Assembly: GCA_021234155.1 (NCBI GenBank)
Contig: JAJEKV010000015.1
Location: forward strand, 11,244,101-11,308,100
Source of the DNA: Isoetes taiwanensis
Lineage: Eukaryota > Streptophyta > Lycopodiopsida > Isoetales > Isoetaceae
Reading direction: 5' to 3'
DNA: 64,000 nt
The position numbers and the translations under genes were made by a program. The notes under the pieces are model-generated. The model was not told where the DNA came from, did not search any database, and was given only the letters and a program-made list of their open reading frames with translations. Of the stretch, positions 57,281 through 64,000 are shown piece after piece. Numbering within the stretch: the first letter of the stretch is position 1; every line of letters begins with the position of its first letter.

Positions 57281-59419
57281 GTGAAGGCATGGCATAGTGC
57301 TTACGGTATACCAGTTTCTACATTTTACAAATGGAGGAAGCTATTTTTGAACGGGCACAGGATTGCGAAGCACGGAAACTCCGGGTCCATGAAGCCAAGA
57401 TCTCATACACTGGCCGGAAGTGCTGTGCTATCTATGTACATAGATGAAAATGCTGAAACTATGCCACACCGCTCAAAGGTTACGAGTGGGGGCACTAGAG
57501 AAAATGTGAAGAGATTACCTTCCATCTTGACTAAAAAGGACATACATCAAGAGGTAGATATAACCGTCCACGAGATGACAGGAAAACATGTTTCTCCGTC
57601 ATCCTTCTTGTCAACGTGGAAGGAGAACCACTCTGAGGTAGCAATCGCCAAAAGGATAGCATTTTCTAAGTGTAATACATGTATTGTGATAAAGGAGAAG
57701 CTTGCCAAGACTAGAGATCCAAGAGAAAGAAGAGAGCTTGCCGTGGAAAGGAAATCTCACATGACAGCCCAACTTTCCTGCAGGAGTCTCTACTGGTCAT
57801 GGAGAGCTTTGTCTCATCGATCTCCTGAACATGCCTTAACCATTATACATGATAAAATGGATCGAATAAGGCGATGGTTCCTCGTCCGGAGAAGCTAGCA
57901 AAGTCCGTATGGAGAGGTGAACGGTTGAAGGTGAGTCTTCTTGGTGCTCTCATGCATGGGCATGGTGTAGGTGCCTTGGGCCACTTCTCATTGGACCTCG
58001 GCACGATGATTCAATTTTCATGTGGGATATTTAAATCATACCTTGAAAACACTAGAGAATCAATCGAGGACAACTGGGGTCATTTGAGAAATCTGAGATC
58101 ATGCGAGGAAGCTCTGGCGGGGTGGAGCAATTTTGAACACGGAAGCCCTTAGGACAAAATGGTGAATGGCACTAGAAATGATTTTATGCCTCCTATCAAG
58201 GGCCCTCTCGATATCAAGAAGTTGCCTAGTCGGCTTTACTTGCAGCTAGACAATTGCTCGAGGACAAAACAAGAACATATATCTTTTCTCTTACTTGTCA
58301 TACTTGGTCCGGTTAGGTGTCTTCGATCGGGTGGGGATTCATGATGGTTGGACACACCCGCGATGACATAGATGCCCTCTTTGGAAACTACTCTACTCTA
58401 TTGAGAAGATCGGATGCATTGACTATTCGGGAGCTTATGCAACTCTTCGAGCAAGTAGTTCAAAGTCTCCTACACCCTACCTTGTGTCTGAGGTTCTCAA
58501 CTGGAAAGAATTCGTGAAAGGTTTTATCCCTGATAAGAAGGACCATTTATGTGGTCATTTGGAACCTCTACTCTTCAAGTTCTGCATGAAGGATGGATGG
58601 CTACTAATCTTCTACAAGATGAGGCCAGGGCATAGGGAGTGGCTACCTGAAAAGGGAATCAAAATGTGGAAGGAGGATGCCCAAGGCTTACCTATGATTC
58701 CTAGAGGGTCACCTAAGGTCGTGCAGCCATATGAGAGCTTGACAGATATAGGTGCCTTGAGAGCTTCAATTGCCAAGTACATGATGCACTGGGCAGCTAT
58801 TTCTAGAGCCGGCGATAACTCATGGTCTAACACATATATGAATGAAGTTATTGACTACTGGTCCACCTTGTTGCGAGTGCTTGGGGACGTTCAGCCCGGT
58901 AGAACTGTCATTCAGGATTTCTGGCCCAGCACGAGACAAATTGCATTAGAAGAACCCGACAACTTATTGGTGGATGAACACATTGGTGCATCTCATTATG
59001 TCGGGCCTTTCTCTGGTAGACCCAAGAACCCTGTTGAAATATTCGACCCCTACCAAGATGTCAAGAAAGGAATGCTCTTGCTGATCAGGCCACATGATAA
59101 CTGCCCGACGTGGATGGCCTTTGCCGAAGAGGACCCAGTAGAGGACCCTAATCTCCCTCACTATGAAGAGGTGTTTGTCTCTTGGTTTGAGCCTGTTGCC
59201 AGAAAGGGTACCTCATATGCAATGCAGTATAGGGATTGCTGGAGCAAGAATTGGAGACCGAATCCTAATGACCCGCCACGCTACCAACATTTGAAAACAA
59301 TAGACTATGGTTGGGCCGTAGAGACCAGGCCGTTGTCAGTGGTGATCCCCAGTAGTGTGGGGGCTCAGTTGCAAGAATTAGTGGCTAAAGAAGCTAACGA
59401 CGATGATGAGAACTCTTGA
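57281..59419 (+). pseudogene. DUF7869-like transposase relic B
   Basis: Frames in order: 57281-57898 has YGIPVSTFYKWRK (HTH-like), SFLSTWKENHSEVAIAKRIA, SKCNTCIVIKEKL and TIIHDKMDRIRR (family IHDKMD motif). 57874-58152 has LLGALMHGHGVGALGHFSLD. 58159-58344 has LYLQLDNCSRTKQEHISFLL. 58317-58517 has FMMVGHTRDDIDALFGNY. 58484-59419 is a 311-codon open tail: EVLNWKEFVKGFIPDKKDHL, then YVGPFSGRP, KGMLLLIRPHDNCPTWMAFA and SWFEPVARKG, a reader-like module also present in relic A. The Asp of IHDKMD and QLDN and the HxxDDID are the presumed active-site residues. At least four frame changes break it. Confidence 0.75.
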
Positions 59420-59554
59420 ATGCAAGGCTCTTTTACATAATTACTATATCATACATGACATGCAACTTACAATAGACTAGTTATTATTCATTACGCTCTG
59501 CGTTTCTCATCTCAACACAAGAGCTCTTACACTATACAATGCCAAACAGGTGAT

Positions 59555-59797
59555 TCATTCATCTTCAGGATCTGTAGTAGTGATCCCTGATATTTCATAG
59601 CTCATGCGCTCAGGAAGCCAAATCAGATGGATCATAACACGAATTGACGCAGGGCAACGAATCTCAGCGCCCAAAGCTTTTCTTCGCAGGTAGGGATCAA
59701 GAAGAAGATGCCTGTCTAGGCAACCAACAAGATCAGAGTGGCTCATTGAGCACTTGATCGCCTCGATGTGGTGAACTGAAGAAGGCAAAAAATCCAT
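59555..59797 (-). CDS. Small hypothetical protein, 80 aa (paralogue pair, member 1)
   Basis: A single intact frame from ATG at 59797. It shares a pattern with 60158-60400: H-x2-(A/S)-(I/F)-K-C-x2-S-x2-DL-x2-C ... LDP-x-L-x2-KA-x-G ... R-V-x-(I/V)-H-x-(I/Y)-WLP-x4-YE-x2-GIT. It ends in acidic DPEDE. A TATA-like ACTATAAAAGC lies about 38-45 nt upstream on the minus strand, so the 5' UTR would be very short. There is no signal peptide or membrane segment. The function is unknown; conservation of both frame and promoter between the two copies argues that it is a real gene. Confidence 0.6.
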   Translation of the reverse strand: MDFLPSSVHHIEAIKCSMSHSDLVGCLDRHLLLDPYLRRKALGAEIRCPASIRVMIHLIWLPERMSYEISGITTTDPEDE

Positions 59798-60157
59798 GGG
59801 GGATGAATGAAATTTAGCCCCGAAGTGAGAAGCTTTTATAGTGAAGTGGAATGATTGAGGTGAATTATTGGGGTAGACTTTACCACCATTATTGAGCGTG
59901 TATCAGACTGTTGTATACGTACAAGAATAATACATATTTCATATTAATATGCGTATGTTTGAAAACATATTTGCTTGACGAATTTAGCTATGATTGAATT
60001 CAATGACAGCTTGCAGAAAAAGTGGAGGTGGGATTGCACATCGTTACAATATACTCAGTTAAGGTACATGATATTACATCCTTACTCAGAATGCTATTAC
60101 ATCCTTACTTAGTTATTAGGTACCCATGTCATTATTACATTATTAGCAGGTGCAGAT

Positions 60158-60400
60158 TCACCCATCATCAACACCAAAGCTCGTGATGCCATTCAGCTCA
60201 TAGATCTCCTGATCAGGAAGCCAGTAAATGTGCACCACAACACGAGTGAGCTTCCTGCAAGCACTAGCAGGTCCATCAGCTTTAGATAGGAGCCATGGAT
60301 CAAGATTAACGCCATTTCTAGCGCATTCGCCCAGATCGTTGTAGCTCAAGTAACACTTGAAAGAGCGGATGTGCTCTGGACGAGGCATCGAGGAAGCCAT
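60158..60400 (-). CDS. Small hypothetical protein, 80 aa (paralogue pair, member 2)
   Basis: ATG at 60400, same length (80 codons) and same motif spacing as its neighbour at 59555-59797: SFKCYLSYNDLGECA, NLDPWLLSKADGPA, RVVVHIYWLPDQEIYELNGI. Two conserved Cys and the VHIYWLP / YELNGIT block stand out. The upstream regions are also homologous: ACTATAAAAACGG, then TTATTGGTGTA and a GTACAAGTATAACACATA stretch. A tandem duplication of a complete transcription unit is the simplest reading. I do not recognise the fold. Confidence 0.6.
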   Translation of the reverse strand: MASSMPRPEHIRSFKCYLSYNDLGECARNGVNLDPWLLSKADGPASACRKLTRVVVHIYWLPDQEIYELNGITSFGVDDG

Positions 60401-60429
60401 GGAAGATGAATGACCTCTGCCCCCGAGTC

Positions 60430-60450
60430 AAGCCGTTTTTATAGTGAAGT
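60430..60450 (-). promoter_or_regulatory. TATA-like box of the 80-aa gene at 60400
   Basis: The minus strand reads ACTATAAAAACGG at about 60433-60446. The same box stands at about 59833-59846 before the sister gene with nearly the same spacing to the ATG. Confidence 0.5.
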
Positions 60451-60674
60451 AAAATTATTGATGTGAATTATTGGTGTACAATGTAGGGCCATTATTGAGC
60501 TTCTACGAGTGTCATGTACACGTACAAGTATAACACATAATTTGTATGTATATGTGTATGTTAATTACCTCATGTTTCTTGTGCTCGAGAAGTAGGTGAA
60601 AGTATTCGTGCTAGAGCAAATTAGGTGTGCTTAAAATTCTCAAAATTGGCTTATTTTCTCCAATTAATGAAATC

Positions 60675-61547
60675 ATGCTCCATACTGGAATTCGTGCCAC
60701 AAATCCAGGTTCTGGAGGGAATAATCAGACAGTTCTTAAGCGGACTAGAGACAGTTCAGAGTACAATAGGGACAATGGATCAGGTAGCCATCGACCAGAT
60801 AAGAGGGCTCACACTCGGTCTAGAATCAGAATTGATGCATCAATAAGACGTAATATAGTATTTGGTGAAGCTACCTATATTGTCCATGAGTTTGATGTAC
60901 CTCAAGAAGAGTGGGCTATTAGAAGAACTGAACCAGGTAGTAGAGTGAAGTGCCAGGGAAAATTAGGACCAAATGGTAGGAAGTGCAACTCCTTTATCAA
61001 TAAGATCATTACTAGATCAACGGCAGCACCATGTTTTACAGGGGCAAGGACAGCAAATGGAAGGGAAGTCGTGCAAAAGTTTTGGTTTTGTCCTGAACAT
61101 GTGCAACACACTTGGTATCCATCTACTAACATATTACATATGCCAGCTAGACCAGCTGATTGGCCAGTCAGTACTGGGGTCAAACTAAGCAGTGAAGAGT
61201 TGGGAGTATTAGAGAGGGGGAACTACTCAATTAGAGGGATCAACCCAGGTAATCCTTGCATGCAAAATGAATCCACCACGGCGAGTAACTCAATGACAGT
61301 TATGGTGCAGTTTGGAAAACGTATGAATAAAAGAACAAAGTTGGGGAAGGAAGCAGAAGTCAGACTTGAACAAGCTCTGCAATTCGAATGTCAAGTGCTA
61401 TCAATGAAAGTCATCACACCTGAGTTAGATGTCGAATATTGTATTAGAAGACCAAATGAAACTTACAAAGTGAGAATCTGCAAAGCACATGTGCAGATTT
61501 CTTGGCTAGAACAACAAAACAACAATATACTCCATGCAAACATTTAA
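60675..61547 (+). CDS. Intact intronless Cys/His-containing hypothetical protein, 291 aa
   Basis: I chose the ATG at 60675 (MLHTGIRATNPGSGG); the frame is open further upstream without an ATG. The N-terminus is basic and Ser/Asn-rich (possible nuclear signal KRTRDSSEYNRD, KRAHTRSRIR). A central putative metal-binding cluster reads SRVKCQGKLGPNGRKCNSFI ... PCFTGAR ... FWFCPEHVQHTW. The C-terminal half has IRRPNETYKVRICKAHVQIS. It is one of the few undamaged long frames in the window. It lies next to transposase relic B and the two 80-aa genes, so it may be element-borne. I do not recognise the family. Confidence 0.6.
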   Translation: MLHTGIRATNPGSGGNNQTVLKRTRDSSEYNRDNGSGSHRPDKRAHTRSRIRIDASIRRNIVFGEATYIVHEFDVPQEEWAIRRTEPGSRVKCQGKLGPNGRKCNSFINKIITRSTAAPCFTGARTANGREVVQKFWFCPEHVQHTWYPSTNILHMPARPADWPVSTGVKLSSEELGVLERGNYSIRGINPGNPCMQNESTTASNSMTVMVQFGKRMNKRTKLGKEAEVRLEQALQFECQVLSMKVITPELDVEYCIRRPNETYKVRICKAHVQISWLEQQNNNILHANI

Positions 61548-62198
61548 TGTTTGTTCTAGCCAAGATATTGAACCATGACCCTAGATTGCATTTAGACGTC
61601 ATCCAACCTGTGATCACAGATGATGTCCTACGCTTAATCCTTCATTGATGTCCTGTTTAGTCCCACGTAACACATCTCTTTGAAATTATTTCCATAGGTT
61701 AATGTTATCTTCATATTAATTATTAAGCGAAGTGTGCACTATGTCTCATGAAATGCTTATTCATTCTAAGTTGTGAGGTGCAAATTTATAAATTTTAACT
61801 TTTTTTTTTGGTATTTAACCCTCTTTGCCATCATGAAAAAACCCCTCTAATAAAAATCCCCCGTAGCACATCTATCACCACTTTTGCTCATACCAACACT
61901 TAAATCTTTCTTCCACACATGAGTCCTAAATTCAATGTTGCTCTCTGGTGGAAAGAACCAGACATCGTTAAGTACCTATGACAATGCATAAACAAAAATG
62001 TTAAACAGATTATAACTAGAGAAATTACTAAGCTAGTTATCTATCTTAGCTGCAATATAAGCCGACGTGATGGTTGCTGCACTTTGGATTGCTCATGTCC
62101 TCAACATCACAAAGATTAAAAGCAAAACCTGGTAAAGGTAGAGAGCCTTCAAAAACTGGAACTTTCCTCAAAATCCTCATTCTCTTGAGGAGTTCTTC

Positions 62199-63441
62199 TC
62201 AATGGCTGCTAACAATCATTTCCTGCACTTGAGAAGTCCGTTCCACAACAAGCTTTTCTTTTGCTAATGGTTTGGCCTTCTGATCATTATGTATACCTTG
62301 TATAATGTTTTCTACTTGTTGGTCTATTTCCTGTTCCATTTCTGAGTTTTTCAGCTGCGTGTCATCATCCTGGTTTAAGGGTTGCATACCTGAAATAAAT
62401 TTACAATGAGCATCATAAATTGAAATTACAAGAATAATTTGATGTTCTTACTTGATGAGGGTACACCTTCATTATTCTTTGCATTGAACAACTGCTGCTT
62501 GATTCGTGCAATCTCATCCTCCATTGCTGGAATAGGAGCAGAGGTGGAAGGACCAATAATAGTGACTTCATCTTCATCTTCATGATCATTCACATTAGTG
62601 AAATCTAGAATGGTAGTAACTGACTCAATAGCTGAAAGAAGAAATATCATGAGGATCTAGAAAACCATGCATAAAGGCAAGTTTTATTTACTAGCAACTT
62701 GAGTAATCTTGGGTTGTTGTTCATGCTTCTTGACACTATGAGAATCTGAACACAAACATAACATATCAGGACAATATATTACATCATGGAATCAGATATG
62801 TACATTACTGTACATTTCAAACACGTTCCAATTCCTCAATGCAAGAACAAAAGAAAAGAATGGCAATTGGTAATTCCATGTATATAATATACATTTATAC
62901 ACATTTGTTTAAATGTACATAACTATACAAACATGGTTGTGAACTCTTACACAAAAAATTTCCTGCACTCACCCATGGAAATGTACATTCAAAGTAGACT
63001 CCAATCCCCCCCTCCTCCCCCCCAAAAAAAAAAAGTCAATTGATAATTCTATGCAGACAAGTGTATAGAAATGTGTAGACATGGTTATGACCTTTTATAC
63101 AGAACTTTTCTTGCATTCTAACCCATGAAAATTGAGCACTACTTATATGTATACCACAAGTGCAAACAAGCCATTTCTGTTCATATACACTATTCAATAC
63201 AAATAAAATGCATGCACCCTATCATGCAAATATCAGCCATGTAAATGTAGTCTACATTTGAACTAACATGCACTAAACTATAGAATTTTATTAAGCTACA
63301 ATTTCTTATCTCAAAATACATACCTGAAGTTTCAAAGCCCAGTACAGCTGAGAACTTAGCATCCCAAAGACAACCATCAATACATTTTGTGCCACTCGAA
63401 ACACAAACATATTAAGATAAACATAGCAAGTGGTAAGGTAA
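62199..63441 (-). CDS. Partial four-exon gene, Asp/Glu-rich, truncated by the dispersed repeat
   Basis: Minus-strand exons: about 63410-63324 (TKCIDGCLWDAKFSAVLGFE, donor TCAG|GTATGT); about 62745-62692 (DSHSVKKHEQQPKITQVA); about 62632-62452 (AIESVTTILDFTNVNDHEDE, PSTSAPIPAMEDEIARIKQQ, LFNAKNNEGVPSS|GTAAG); 62391-62199 (GMQPLNQDDDTQLKNSEMEQ ... VVERTSQVQEMIVSSH, stop). The protein is acidic with short helical segments. Its 5' part is replaced at 63442 by the dispersed repeat. The intron at 62750-63320 carries the ATGTAC words of transposase 2, so it may be the accessory gene of a related element. It has no recognised domain. Confidence 0.45.
62790..63000. repeat. ATGTAC-word cluster in the intron of the minus-strand gene
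   Basis: ATGTACATTACTGTACATTT, ATACATTTATACACATTT, AATGTACATAACTATACA and AATGTACATTC occur within 210 bp, matching the word class found in the intron of transposase 2, 25 kb away. Confidence 0.55.
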
Positions 63442-64000
63442 AGCGAAAATTTTAGTGGCCCCGGCGGGCCATTTGGCCACAAATTACAGGTTTAGGCAAA
63501 ATGCGACGGCCGGCTTGAGTAGGATGCCTTACCTATGGACTACCTGCAGATTCGCCATTTCGTGGCACTTTATTGCTTATTACGACATTAGAATGGCCAA
63601 TTAGATGTTTGCTACTTGGAGTGTTATTGACTTTGGGGCCAATTTAGTCCAAAGTGAGAACTAGATATACTTATGGAATGGCCATTTAGGCCACTTGGCC
63701 AAATCATGTAATGCCTTAAGTTCGCCAAATCTTAACTCATTAAGAGGTCCCCTCAAAAATTCGTCACTTCTGGGGGGCTGACATTATTAGAAATTTTTAT
63801 TCCTAAATATATCTACCAACTAAGAATAATCCCGCTCTTTTGGAAAATCAAATGTCGAGGCACTTTTCAATCCTCTTTACGAAGACTTCGGCATCCGATT
63901 TCCGATTCTCCCTACCAGCAATATATGCATTATTGAAATACATGGGGTATAAATTCAAATTCATACAACATGTAACTTAAATACATTTATATAGGGTCGC
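63442..64000. repeat. Dispersed repeat, copy 2 (runs off the window)
   Basis: Direct-orientation copy of 1811-2369, starting at the same base (AGCGAAAATTTTAGTGGCCC) and differing by scattered substitutions, many of them C/T. The start interrupts the four-exon minus-strand gene. Confidence 0.95.

Noticed and set aside
1-64000. tRNA, rRNA or other structured RNA genes
   Set aside because: I found no recognisable tRNA box pattern or rRNA sequence by eye. A tRNAscan-SE/Infernal run would be decisive.

Overview
This is eukaryotic, AT-rich, repeat-dominated DNA. The evidence is GT-AG introns inside homologous reading frames, a Helitron, two LINE relics (one with a poly(A) tail and target-site duplication), a chromodomain-bearing Ty3/gypsy element, a MULE-like transposase with a GCM/WRKY-like zinc finger, several MITE-like elements and many private minisatellites. 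There is no bacterial operon structure. The mix suggests a land plant with a large genome, probably seed-free (fern, lycophyte or bryophyte), but the species cannot be named from the sequence.

Layout. 1-4.1 kb: foldback and MITE-like repeats and one copy of a long direct repeat whose second copy closes the window. 4.1-9.3 kb (+): a decayed DDE-like transposase (motifs DFAENY, SD, GHGKG) split by a 2.08-kb Helitron that carries exons of a BCCIP-like gene. 9.4-11.6 kb: minisatellites and a (TTC)44 tract. 12.3-14.7 kb (-): a coiled-coil / RING-like / FCP1-NIF-like gene with degenerate catalytic motifs, convergent to the transposase. 16-19.1 kb: LINE relic, hAT-like MITE, chromovirus fragment. 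19.8-24.3 kb (-): a seven-exon ParB-like plus N6/N4 DNA-methyltransferase-like gene, followed divergently by a DUF7869-like transposase relic (24.9-27.8 kb, +). 30.5-34.2 kb: gypsy relic, then a 5'-truncated LINE. 36.0-39.0 kb (+): a second DFAENY-type transposase, convergent with an unrecognised multi-exon gene (39.4-40.7 kb, -). 41.8-45 kb: tandem and inverted repeats. 45.0-46.0 kb (-): a third methyltransferase-like gene fragment, divergent from a MULE-like transposase (47.8-50.3 kb, +). 50.8-54.8 kb (-): the best-preserved ParB-methyltransferase gene, divergent from a second DUF7869-like transposase (57.3-59.4 kb, +). 59.5-63.4 kb: two paralogous 80-aa ORFs, an intact 291-aa Cys/His ORF and a partial four-exon gene.

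Main result. Three times in 64 kb a methyltransferase-like gene on the minus strand sits head-to-head with a transposase on the plus strand. In the two better-preserved cases the protein joins a ParB-like domain to a beta-class (motif IV before motif I) DNA methyltransferase fold, the first exon is tiny, and intron 1 holds an array of short palindromes private to that locus: GTGTATTCCGGAATACAC in one, GATCGCG-NN-CGCGATC in the other. The same palindromes recur in other introns and in the region between the two genes. I infer a family of DNA transposons carrying a captured ParB-methyltransferase module that acts on element-specific palindromic sites, possibly for methylation, counter-silencing (as VANC does for VANDAL elements) or end recognition. 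The motif IV residues are non-canonical in all three genes and most copies carry frameshifts or stops, so the window shows decaying members of the family.
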